Shown: positions 16,291-24,375 of the stretch, piece after piece
Layout: every line of letters starts with the position of its first letter
Numbering within the stretch: position 1 is the stretch's first letter
Source: Sphingomonas turrisvirgatae
GTDB lineage: Bacteria; Pseudomonadota; Alphaproteobacteria; Sphingomonadales; Sphingomonadaceae
Direction: 5' to 3'
DNA: 64,000 nucleotides
Assembly (NCBI RefSeq): GCF_001721295.1
Contig: NZ_MDDS01000075.1
Coordinates: 1-64,000 of the forward strand
Notes under the pieces: model-generated
Seen by the model: only the letters and a program-made list of their open reading frames with translations
Databases searched by the model: none
What the model was told of the DNA's origin: nothing
Position numbers and translations under genes: made by a program

Positions 16291-17496
16291 TTATCCCTTC
16301 AGCCGCTTGCTGGCGATCGCCGCGCCTTCGGCCATCGCCGACAGCTTGGCCCACACCACTTCGGGATGGCCGACGCGCGAACCGATGCCGCAATCGGTGC
16401 CGCCCTGCAGATTTTCCATGCCGACCAGCTTGCCGACATTGACCAGCCGCTCGGCAACGAGTTCGGGATGCTCGACCAGGTCGGTCATATGGCCGACGAC
16501 CCCCGGGCAGATGATCTTGCCGGCGGGAAGCTTGACCTCTTCCCAGACCCGCCACTCATGCGCGTGACGCACATTGCTCGCTTCATAAGTATAGCATTGC
16601 GCGTTGACCTTCAGCATCAGGTCGATGATGTTCTTGAATTCGATGTCATGGACGTGCGGGCGATGCCCGCTGCCCCAGCACATGTGAAAGCGGATCTGCT
16701 CCTCGGGCAGTCCTTCGACCGCATGGTTGATGACCTCGACCGCGAATTCGAGATAGTCACGATACTGATCGACCGACCAGTCGGGATAGAACATCCAACT
16801 GGTCGCGAACTCCGGTTCGTCGATCTGGACGATCAGCCCGGCATCGGTGATGGCCTTGTATTCCTCACGCATCGCGGAGGCGACGGCCATCATATAGTCG
16901 CGCTCGTCGCGATAATAGGCGTTGCGCGCACCGGCCCCGGCGCTCAGCGGGCCGAGCGCGGCGATGAAGCCGTCCACATCGCTCTTGCCCTCCAGCCCCT
17001 TCTTGAGGGCGGCGACGTCCTTGGCAATCTCGGCGTGACCGATATAGGTCAGCGGCCCGGTGCAAACCTTCTCCTTGGTGGGCTTTTGAGGCTTGTTGCC
17101 GGGGGTCATGAAGCCGGGCCGAACCGGACCGCCGGCGCCTGCGAACCACAGGCCGGACTCGTAAAAGCCGGGAAAGTCGCGACGGTCGCGCTCGCCAGGC
17201 CCGGCGCGTTTGGGTGCGGCATCAGGGTCACGCGGCAGCGTCTCCCACCCGGTCACGCGCTGAGCGATATAGCTAGTATAACTGCCCATGTTGGCCGCCT
17301 TCACATATTCGCCGTCGTTGATGATATCCACGCCGCACTCGATCTGCTTTTCCACCACTTCCTTGACCGCCAGGGGCAACCGCTCCTGGATCGCGGGGCC
17401 GTTCTCGTCGGCCTTGGCGAGCAGGGCGTCGAGGTCGGCCGGTCGCGGCAGATTGCCCCCGTGCGTGGTCAGGATATGGTCGGTGGAACGGCGCAT
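16291..17496 (-). CDS. MetE-like zinc methyltransferase, copy 2
   Basis: A 401-residue paralog of the copy at 7.3 kb. The zinc-site residues are again present: His and Cys in RFHMCWGSGHRPH, Glu in ASNVRHAHEW, and Cys in GGTDCGIGSRVGH, with TTHGGNLPRP at the N-terminus. The start ATG 17496 has CGGAGAGAG upstream. The gene lies 33 bases behind the NHL-propeller gene and is surely in its operon. The two copies differ in the loop after HMCWGS (MNTPHTTDVP against GHRPHVHDIE) and in the middle region, which suggests different substrates or successive steps rather than simple dosage. Acceptor and donor are unknown. Confidence 0.8.
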   Translation of the reverse strand: MRRSTDHILTTHGGNLPRPADLDALLAKADENGPAIQERLPLAVKEVVEKQIECGVDIINDGEYVKAANMGSYTSYIAQRVTGWETLPRDPDAAPKRAGPGERDRRDFPGFYESGLWFAGAGGPVRPGFMTPGNKPQKPTKEKVCTGPLTYIGHAEIAKDVAALKKGLEGKSDVDGFIAALGPLSAGAGARNAYYRDERDYMMAVASAMREEYKAITDAGLIVQIDEPEFATSWMFYPDWSVDQYRDYLEFAVEVINHAVEGLPEEQIRFHMCWGSGHRPHVHDIEFKNIIDLMLKVNAQCYTYEASNVRHAHEWRVWEEVKLPAGKIICPGVVGHMTDLVEHPELVAERLVNVGKLVGMENLQGGTDCGIGSRVGHPEVVWAKLSAMAEGAAIASKRLKG

Positions 17497-17529
17497 TTTT
17501 TCTCTCTCCGTTTGGGGGGCCTGGCGACG

Positions 17530-18561
17530 TCAGCGCCGGCGGACGAATTTCTGGATCTGGTGGTCGCCATGCGCCTCGGGAATCCAGCCGGGGCGGATGG
17601 CGAAGCTGTAAGGCACTTCGGCCACATAGACGTCGCCATGACGATCGACGGCGATGCTGTGCGGGGCGATGAAGTTGCCGGGCAAATGGCGCGCATCGGA
17701 TAATCCGCCCCATCGGGCGAGCACGCGGCCATCGGGCGCAAGGACGCTGACCCGACCGGGCCTGTCCTCGTGCATCTCACCATGGACGAAGCTGCGCTTC
17801 CCCTTTGGTCGCCACAATTCGGCGACATAGATCAGGCCAGCCGCATCGATCGCCAGATCGCAAGGGCGCTGAATGTCGGTCCATTGCCCGAGATAGTCGC
17901 CGCCGGGCGAAAAGATCTGGATGCGGTCATTCTCCCGATCGCACACCAGCACCCGGCCGGCCGCGTCGCACGCGATGCCGTGCGGCAGATGGAACTCACC
18001 AGGTCCCGTGCCGATCTCGCCCCACGACTGAACCAGTTCGCCATCCGCGGTAAAACGGTGAACACGGCAATTCCCGTACCCATCGGCGACATACAAGTCG
18101 CCGTTTGGCGCCACCGCCAGGTTGGTGCAGCGGTTGAACGGCCCGCCGGGATAGGCGATGCACTCGCACATATGCACCTGGTAAGGGGGCTTTGGATCAT
18201 AGCCGGTGTCGGATGCCTGTCCGGGCACGCCAAGGGTCATCAGCAGATCCCCCTCAAGCGAGAAGACGCGGATGCTGTGATCGCCATTGTCCACGCAATA
18301 GACGCGGTCGTCGGGCCCGATGGTGATGCCATGCGGCATGGTGAAAACATCGTCGCCCCAGCTTCGCACGAAGCTGCCGTCTCGTTCGTACACCAGAATC
18401 TGGTGCGGGTAGCGAGTAAACAGATAGACGCGGTCGAGTGAATCGACCGCAACGCCAGTCACATCGCGATGCGCAACGGCCGGCGGCAACCGCTCCCAGT
18501 CCGCGATGGCGTCGAACAGCGGCGCTGCAGCATGAGGGCCTGGCTGACCGTCGCGTTCCAA
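17530..18561 (-). CDS. NHL-repeat beta-propeller protein
   Basis: A 343-residue protein built from repeating blades of the form GVAVDSLDRVYLFTR, GITIGPDDRVYCVDN, NLAVAPNGDLYVADG, GIACDAAGRVLVCDR, DLAIDAAGLIYVAEL and SIAVDRHGDVYVAEV, that is about six NHL repeats. Relatives include peptidyl-alpha-hydroxyglycine alpha-amidating lyase and lactonase-like propellers; the reaction here is unknown. No signal peptide is seen. The start is TTG 18561, with GGGAGGCGAGGA directly upstream. It leads an operon with MetE-like copy 2, repeating the propeller-then-MetE order of 7.3-9.7 kb. Confidence 0.8.
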   Translation of the reverse strand: MERDGQPGPHAAAPLFDAIADWERLPPAVAHRDVTGVAVDSLDRVYLFTRYPHQILVYERDGSFVRSWGDDVFTMPHGITIGPDDRVYCVDNGDHSIRVFSLEGDLLMTLGVPGQASDTGYDPKPPYQVHMCECIAYPGGPFNRCTNLAVAPNGDLYVADGYGNCRVHRFTADGELVQSWGEIGTGPGEFHLPHGIACDAAGRVLVCDRENDRIQIFSPGGDYLGQWTDIQRPCDLAIDAAGLIYVAELWRPKGKRSFVHGEMHEDRPGRVSVLAPDGRVLARWGGLSDARHLPGNFIAPHSIAVDRHGDVYVAEVPYSFAIRPGWIPEAHGDHQIQKFVRRR

Positions 18562-18600
18562 TCCTCGCCTCCCTTCACTGCCGACAGCTTCAACTGTGGC

Positions 18601-18630
18601 ATGATCATTCGTTTATAGCAAACGTCATAT
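18601..18630. promoter_or_regulatory. Candidate shared operator, palindromic site d
   Basis: TGATCATTCGTTTATAGCAA continues into ACGTCATATG, so the motif reads well on both strands: the reverse strand gives TATGACGTTTGCTATAAACG. It is the most symmetric example in the window and lies 40 bases before the NHL start. Confidence 0.6.
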
Positions 18631-18696
18631 GGTATAATGGCAGCCCCGGTAGGCGCGGCCAGCCGGGCCACATCGTTAGACGGTGCCAGCCGAAGA

Positions 18697-18723
18697 CGAA
18701 GGGCGCATCCTGTGCGCCCTTCG
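18697..18723 (-). terminator. Hairpin behind TBDR-B
   Basis: A perfect 11-bp stem, CGAAGGGCGCA and TGCGCCCTTCG with a 5-base loop, lies 16 bases after the TBDR-B stop. No T-run follows in the direction of transcription, so termination is likely but not textbook. Confidence 0.55.
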
Positions 18724-18738
18724 CCAGCACCATCGGGA

Positions 18739-21693
18739 TCAGAAGCGCACCCGGGCACCCAATGTGAAATTGCGGCCCACCTTGTCATAATATTGGCCGT
18801 TCACCGGCCCATTGAGGATTGCATAAGGCGTTGGCGGCGGATCCTTGTCGAACAGGTTGTTCACTGCCCAGAACAGTTCGAACTTCTTGTTCCCACCAGC
18901 GAAAAGCTTACCGAATAGGTTGAAGTAGGCGACCGCCGGCACGGTGTTGTCGTTGATCGTGTTCGTGGGCAGCGTGTTGTAGGTGTTGTCCTGCGTGCCC
19001 TTGCTGATGAAGATCGTTTGCAAGGTCAGTTCCCACCCATCGGCACCGATCGTCTGCGAGAGATTGCCGCGGAAGGTGGGGATAGAACTCAGATTGGCCC
19101 AACCATTCTCGCCCGCCCGGTCGATCACCGCATTGGCGGCTCCCGTCCCGGTATCGACCAGCGCATTGAAGATATAGGTCCCGCTGGCCGCGAGGCTATA
19201 GCGCCCGCCGTCACCCAGGAAGCCGACGCTGGTGCCATAGGTCAGCGTCATATCGACGCCTTCCTGCTGGAACGCGCCCACGTTGAGCGATCCGGCGATA
19301 AGGCCGGTATGGATCCGGTCGTTGGGGTCGGCCGTGGAAATGTCCGGCCCATAGCTGAACAGGCCGCAAAAATAGGTGTCGCCCGAACTGCACAGCGAAG
19401 CGATGTTCACCGTGGTAAGGTTGGTGATCGCGTCCTCGATCTTGATGTTGTAATAATCGACCGACAGCCCGAACCCGCGCAGCGCGCCGCTCCCCCTGTA
19501 GGCAAAGCCTGCGGTCCAGGTATTGGCATATTCAGCGCCGGCATTCGGGTTGCCGGCACTGGTGTTCTGGGGGATCGTCGCAGTCTTGCTGACCCCGTCG
19601 ACGACCAGCACGACGCTGTTGGTCACATTGCTGCCTGGGCTAGCCAGTTCGTTGATCGCAGGCGCCCGAATGTCTCGCGACCGCGACACGCGAATGTTGA
19701 GGCCGGTGACCGGCTCCCAGACGCCGCCCAGCTTCCAGGCGGTCTGCCCCCCGACGGTGCTGTAATCGGCATACCGGACCGCGCCATTGAGATCGAGCGT
19801 TCGCAGGAAAGGCGTGTCGCGCGCCAGTGGGACGGTCGCTTCGAAATACCCCTCGCGCACATCGAATTCGCCTGAATAAGGCACCGCATTTCCTGCCGTG
19901 AGGAAGCCGTTGGCCGAACCGACCGCATCGGCGGTCAGCGCCTGTGTTTCCCGGCGATATTCGGCACCCACGGCGATCACGACAGGCCCTGCCCAGGTGG
20001 CGAACGGTTCGCCAACCAGGTTAACGCCGGCAGCCAGCTGGTCGTATTTGACCTCTGCCAGACCGCTGCCGAGGATGTAGTCGCGAGCTGCTTGCGATGG
20101 GTTGCCTGCGCCGAACAGGTTGATCGGGACGCAGCCCGTCGCTGCGGCGTTGAAGGCTGCGCCAGGCAACGTCGCGCGGCAGACGATATTGCCATTGGCC
20201 ACGCCGGTCTGGAATTGGCCCTGATCCACCGCATCAATCGCAAAATTGAGCTTTGCGGTGACCGGGTTCAGGAAGGTTGCCGAGGAATAGTTGTTGACCC
20301 CGTAAGAGACGTGGGCGTCCCATTTCCAGCTTCCGCCGAACTTGCCTTCAAAACCGACGACGCCGTGCGGGGTCTCGTTGGTAATCTCGTAGACGTTGTT
20401 CGGAATGTCATAGGCGATGCGGCTAATGTTGAAGCTGGCGAGGTTGGCTGGCAGCAACGCACGCACCTGCGGCGAGATATAGGCGTTGTCGCGCAATATG
20501 CGCTGACTTGCCAGGCGCATCGGCACGCCATCCAGAATGCCCGTCGAGGTCGAATAGCCACCCTCGACATAGGCGGTCAGCGAATCGGAGAACTCGTAGT
20601 ACAGACTGCCATAGAGGGTCATGCGCTCGACCGACGGAATCAGGTCCGTCCCCTTGATGATCGATGCGCCCTCGCCACCGATCATCGTCTGACCGCCGAA
20701 GATCGCCCCCTTGTTGTACGGACGCAGCCCCCCGTTGGCGGTGAAGGCCATGCCGGTCAGCCCGGGAATGTTTGCAATGTTGCCGCCGGTCGTCGTGGCG
20801 CCGTTGAGGATCACGCCATCCTCGCCCAGGCTGTTATGGACATTTCGCGCGAGGATGAAGTTGGGCTGGCCAAAGCCGGCCGTTCCCGCGACGGTCCGCT
20901 GAGAGTTGGTGACGATCATCCACTCCTCGCGACCCCAGTCGCGGTTGTAGATGTCGCTCACGCCGTCATTGTACGAATAGTCGCCGCTCAGCACGATATT
21001 GCCACGGCCTTCGTTGAAGCTGGTTCCGCCGACGAAGCCGACCCGGTAATTGCCGTAATCGCCCGACTGCGATGCGCCGGCCTGGGCCGTGACCTGCAGC
21101 CCGTCATATTCCTTCTTCATGATGATGTTGACGACGCCCGAAACGGCGTCCGAGCCATAGAGTGCCGAGGCACCGCCGGTGACCACATCGACACGTTCGA
21201 TCATCAGCGTCGGGAACAGATTAAGATCGGTCGTGGTCGGTACGCCCAGATTGCTCGCCGGAGCAAAGGGCACGACGCGAGACTGATTGACCAGCACCAG
21301 CGTACGCTGGCCACCGAGCGCTCGAAGGTCCGCGGTCGCCTGAGCGGGGCTCGATGTGTTGGTGGCATTTGCCCCCGGCGACCGGGTGGCCTTGAATGCG
21401 GGGTTCAGGTTGAGCACCTCCATCACCGTGGTGGCGCCCTGCTTTTCGATCACCTCGGCGCCAACGACCTGAGTCGGCGTCGGCGCCTGCAACCCGTTGG
21501 TCGCGGTGCGCGAAGCCGTGACGACGATCTCACCACGAGGATCCCGCTCATCGGATGCTTCCGTGGCGGGAGTGGTTCCTGCCGGGACCTCCTGCGCAAG
21601 GGCGGAGCCGCCAAAACAGGCGGCTGTAAATGCCGCAGTGACCTGCAGCGAATACCGTAACCGCAACACTCGGCTAGTCTTTGATGAAAACAT
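18739..21693 (-). CDS. TonB-dependent receptor (TBDR-B)
   Basis: A 984-residue outer-membrane receptor. It starts at ATG 21693 behind GATAGGAGAGG, with a signal peptide ending near GGSALAQEVPA. The plug carries VVTASRTATNGLQAPTPTQV, NPAFKATRSPGANATN, LRALGGQRTLVLVNQSRVV and VVTGGASALYGSDAVSGVVN; the barrel ends in FTLGARVRF. No STN domain is present. It is far closer to TBDR-C (34.9 kb) than to the SGFTAPTP-type receptors A, D, E and F. It lies upstream of, but is separately terminated from, the NHL/MetE-like operon. The substrate is unknown. Confidence 0.9.
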   Translation of the reverse strand: MFSSKTSRVLRLRYSLQVTAAFTAACFGGSALAQEVPAGTTPATEASDERDPRGEIVVTASRTATNGLQAPTPTQVVGAEVIEKQGATTVMEVLNLNPAFKATRSPGANATNTSSPAQATADLRALGGQRTLVLVNQSRVVPFAPASNLGVPTTTDLNLFPTLMIERVDVVTGGASALYGSDAVSGVVNIIMKKEYDGLQVTAQAGASQSGDYGNYRVGFVGGTSFNEGRGNIVLSGDYSYNDGVSDIYNRDWGREEWMIVTNSQRTVAGTAGFGQPNFILARNVHNSLGEDGVILNGATTTGGNIANIPGLTGMAFTANGGLRPYNKGAIFGGQTMIGGEGASIIKGTDLIPSVERMTLYGSLYYEFSDSLTAYVEGGYSTSTGILDGVPMRLASQRILRDNAYISPQVRALLPANLASFNISRIAYDIPNNVYEITNETPHGVVGFEGKFGGSWKWDAHVSYGVNNYSSATFLNPVTAKLNFAIDAVDQGQFQTGVANGNIVCRATLPGAAFNAAATGCVPINLFGAGNPSQAARDYILGSGLAEVKYDQLAAGVNLVGEPFATWAGPVVIAVGAEYRRETQALTADAVGSANGFLTAGNAVPYSGEFDVREGYFEATVPLARDTPFLRTLDLNGAVRYADYSTVGGQTAWKLGGVWEPVTGLNIRVSRSRDIRAPAINELASPGSNVTNSVVLVVDGVSKTATIPQNTSAGNPNAGAEYANTWTAGFAYRGSGALRGFGLSVDYYNIKIEDAITNLTTVNIASLCSSGDTYFCGLFSYGPDISTADPNDRIHTGLIAGSLNVGAFQQEGVDMTLTYGTSVGFLGDGGRYSLAASGTYIFNALVDTGTGAANAVIDRAGENGWANLSSIPTFRGNLSQTIGADGWELTLQTIFISKGTQDNTYNTLPTNTINDNTVPAVAYFNLFGKLFAGGNKKFELFWAVNNLFDKDPPPTPYAILNGPVNGQYYDKVGRNFTLGARVRF

Positions 21694-22149
21694 GTCGGCC
21701 TCTCCTATCTCGACACGCGTTGGCACCGGCACGTCAGGCGCTGCCCCCCGCCTTCGTTTTCGTGCTCAGTCGCCGCGAACACCGCGACGATCAGCGTTCC
21801 GGTTGGGCTTGTCTGCTCCGCTCATTACGGATTAACAAACACCAGTTGTTTATGACACATAAGCCAGGCTGACAATCCCGATTTGTAGCTTTTCGGTGAA
21901 AGCCTGAAAACACGAGCGGTTCAGCCCCTCGCCGTCCCAATTTGAGCTTGCTCAGAAGGGCGAGGCGCGAAGTGGTCAGCTTCGCAGCCTGGCCTTTCCG
22001 GGGCGCAGCGTGGTTCGACTGGTAGAGCAGCGGTTCTGTAAACCGAAGGTTGCACATTCGCCTTAAGCGGCCGCCCCCCCCGGATCGACATGATCCGGTC
22101 TTAACTCCCTCTACACCCATCCCCTGCCATATCCGGTCGCTGGGCAGAA
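21694..22149. other. Gap between block A and the housekeeping genes
   Basis: A 456-base region with no convincing coding frame. Its left part is the AT-richer upstream region of TBDR-B (with GTGTTTGTTAATCCGTAATG on the minus strand, a weak match to the shared operator). The right part contains a tRNA-like stretch described separately. Confidence 0.5.
22007..22055 (+). pseudogene. Degenerate tRNA-like remnant, Thr(TGT)-like
   Basis: GTGGTTCGACTGGTAGAGCA reads as a tRNA D-arm (GTTC pairs with GAGC, with the GGTAGAG consensus). It is followed by GCGGTTCTGTAAACCGAAGG, which can form a four-pair anticodon stem around TCTGTAA with TGT as anticodon. Position 33 is C instead of the near-universal T, and beyond AAGGTTGC the T-arm and acceptor stem are not recognisable. 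It therefore looks like the 5' two thirds of a tRNA gene that was cut, possibly when block A arrived. Confidence 0.45.
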
Positions 22150-23796
22150 ATGGGGAGCGTCTCCGGCATGTTGCTGGACAGTGAAGACTCGAACACGAGC
22201 GAGATCGGCCAGGCTGGTAGCGACCTCATCACCGGCGCGATCAGCGTCGCGGCGATCCTCATGTTCGTGGGCACCGGCAGCGCCGTGCTGTCCAAAACGC
22301 TCCAGCATTATTTCGAGGGCGGCGAACCGGCCGACCGCACGCTGGTGATCGCATTATTGCTCAACGTCGCGCTGATCCTGTTCGGTTGGCGCCGCCACCG
22401 GTTCCTGACCAATGAAGTCCGCGTTCGCGCCGCAGCGGAAGAACGCGCGCATCTGCTCGCCAGCCGCGACCCGCTCACCGGCTTCCTCAATCGCCGCAGC
22501 CTGGCCGAAGAAGGCGCAGCGATGTTCGTGCGCGCGCAGCGCCGGCGCAAGGCAATGGCGCTGATGGTCATCGATCTCGATCACTTCAAGACGGTCAATG
22601 ACATGCACGGCCATGCCGTCGGCGATGCGCTGCTGCGCGCCGTCGCGAGCGAGATTGCGGCCGCGATGCCGCCGATCGCACTCACCGCCCGCCTGGGCGG
22701 CGATGAATTCGCCTGCGGCTTCCTGTTCGACTCCAACCAGCCAGAGGTGATCGGGCGGATCGCCGACAAGCTGGTCGCGCGCATGGCCCAGCCATTCGAT
22801 GCAGAGGGATTTCGCCTGCATATCAGCTGTTCGATCGGGATCGCCCGGTCCGACTTCGACTGCAGCAATATCGACGCGCTGATGCGGTCGGCCGATATCG
22901 CGATGTATTCGGCGAAGAAATCGGGGCGGAACCGCCACGCCTGGTTCGATCACTCGATGGAGCGCGAGCTTCAGACGCGCAACGAGTTGGAGTCGGGCCT
23001 GCGATCCGCGATCCCGCGCGGGGAAATCGTCCCGTATTTCGAACAGCAGATCGACCTTCAGTCCGGCAGGCTGCACGGGTTCGAGGTGCTGGCGCGCTGG
23101 GACCATCCCACGCGCGGGCTGATCAGCCCGGAACTGTTCATCCCGATCGCCGAAGAAACCGGCATGATCGCGGAAATGTCGTTGTCGATCATGCACCAGG
23201 CGTTCTCCGCCGCGCGTGACTGGCACCCCTCGCTCAACCTGTCGGTCAACATCTCGCCCTGGCAGCTGCGTGACGCATGGCTGGCGCAAAAGATCATCAA
23301 GGTGCTGACAGAGACAGGCTTCCCCGCAAGCCGGCTCGAGATCGAGATCACCGAAAGCGCTTTGTTCGACAATCTCGCGCTTGCCCAGTCGATCGTCGGC
23401 CGCCTCAAGAACCAGGGTGCTCGTCTGGCGCTCGACGATTTCGGTACCGGCTATTCCTCGCTGGCCCACCTGCGCGCACTGCCGTTCGACCGTATCAAGA
23501 TCGACAAGAGCTTCGTCATCTCGTTGAACGAGAGCGCGGATTCGGCGGCGATCGTCAACGCGATCGTCAGCCTGGGCGAGAGCCTGAACCTCCCCATCAC
23601 GGCCGAGGGCGTGGAGGATGCGGCGATAGAAGCTCGTCTCAAGGCGCTGGGCTGTGCGAAAGCGCAGGGCTGGCACTATGGCAAGCCGCTGTCACCCGCT
23701 GCGGTGCGCAAATTCCTGGCCGAGCGTCGGCTGCTCGTTCAGCACGTCGGCTCGGCGCCCGGCAATGCACTGGCAGGCGATCGGCTGGCCGGCTGA
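22150..23796 (+). CDS. GGDEF/EAL membrane protein (c-di-GMP turnover)
   Basis: A 548-residue protein with two N-terminal membrane helices (about residues 25-45 and 65-80), then a GGDEF domain (DPLTGFLNRRS; signature LGGDEFAC near residue 190) and an EAL domain (GFEVLARW, ITESALFDN, LDDFGTGYSSLAHL, IKIDKSFV). Both active-site signatures look intact, with EVL in place of EAL, a common functional variant. It could make or degrade cyclic di-GMP, and which activity dominates cannot be told. ATG 22168, with GGGGAG before it, is an alternative start. Confidence 0.9.
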   Translation: MGSVSGMLLDSEDSNTSEIGQAGSDLITGAISVAAILMFVGTGSAVLSKTLQHYFEGGEPADRTLVIALLLNVALILFGWRRHRFLTNEVRVRAAAEERAHLLASRDPLTGFLNRRSLAEEGAAMFVRAQRRRKAMALMVIDLDHFKTVNDMHGHAVGDALLRAVASEIAAAMPPIALTARLGGDEFACGFLFDSNQPEVIGRIADKLVARMAQPFDAEGFRLHISCSIGIARSDFDCSNIDALMRSADIAMYSAKKSGRNRHAWFDHSMERELQTRNELESGLRSAIPRGEIVPYFEQQIDLQSGRLHGFEVLARWDHPTRGLISPELFIPIAEETGMIAEMSLSIMHQAFSAARDWHPSLNLSVNISPWQLRDAWLAQKIIKVLTETGFPASRLEIEITESALFDNLALAQSIVGRLKNQGARLALDDFGTGYSSLAHLRALPFDRIKIDKSFVISLNESADSAAIVNAIVSLGESLNLPITAEGVEDAAIEARLKALGCAKAQGWHYGKPLSPAAVRKFLAERRLLVQHVGSAPGNALAGDRLAG

Positions 23797-24375
23797 TTAC
23801 CAGCCGGCGTCCGGGCGCTTCAGATATTCAGCTTCCTCTGCCGTCGACGCGCGGCCGAGCGCTGCATTGCGGGACGGGAACCGCCCGAACTGCTCGATCA
23901 CCACCGCATGCTCCATCGCGAAGCGCAGATTCTCTGCCCGCCCAAGGGCTGTGAACTTTTGAAGCGACAGCCGCTGCGCCTCGACATTCTCGGCGTGCAT
24001 CAGCGGCATGTACAGGAACGCCGCGCGTTCGGGCGCCAGCTGCGTGTCCCAACCCTTGCCGATCGCCTCCAGCGTCAGCGATAGCGCGAGGTCGTCGGCA
24101 GCGAAGGCCTGCGCCGATCCGCGATGGATGTTGCGACTGAACTGGTCGAGCACGATCACCGCCGCCAGCAGATTGTCGCACGGTTCTCGCCACCCGGCTG
24201 CGCCCGTCGCGAGCAGGAAGTCGCGGCACTTGCCGAAACGTTCTGCAATTTCCCGGTCCACCACCTCGTCCTTGGCGAACTGCTGTTCCGGTTTGAGCTC
24301 CTCGAACCAGAAGCGCAGCACGTCGCGCGCCTCGTCGTGGACTTCGCGGGTTCCCGCCACTAGATCGCCCGTCAT
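23797..24375 (-). CDS. DUF924 family protein
   Basis: A 192-residue cytosolic protein matching the DUF924/UPF0268 pattern: VLRFWFEELKPEQQFAKD, then LLAAVIVLDQFSRNIHRGSA, FLYMPLMHAEN and HAVVIEQFGRFPSRNAALGR. The repeated helical FSRN and FGRFP motifs are diagnostic; no biochemical function is established. Its ATG overlaps the mtaB start codon on the opposite strand (CATG at 24373-24376), so both genes must be read from promoters inside the other coding region. Confidence 0.85.
   Translation of the reverse strand: MTGDLVAGTREVHDEARDVLRFWFEELKPEQQFAKDEVVDREIAERFGKCRDFLLATGAAGWREPCDNLLAAVIVLDQFSRNIHRGSAQAFAADDLALSLTLEAIGKGWDTQLAPERAAFLYMPLMHAENVEAQRLSLQKFTALGRAENLRFAMEHAVVIEQFGRFPSRNAALGRASTAEEAEYLKRPDAGW

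Noticed and set aside
16069..17703. 544-codon plus-strand frame opposite MetE-like copy 2 and the NHL gene
   Set aside because: It runs across two real genes on the other strand, which is typical of high-GC DNA, and shows no domain.
20092..21660. 522-codon plus-strand frame inside TBDR-B
   Set aside because: Antisense shadow of the receptor; no recognisable protein motif.
22354..23676. 440-codon minus-strand frame opposite the GGDEF/EAL gene
   Set aside because: Shadow frame; the plus strand has complete catalytic signatures.
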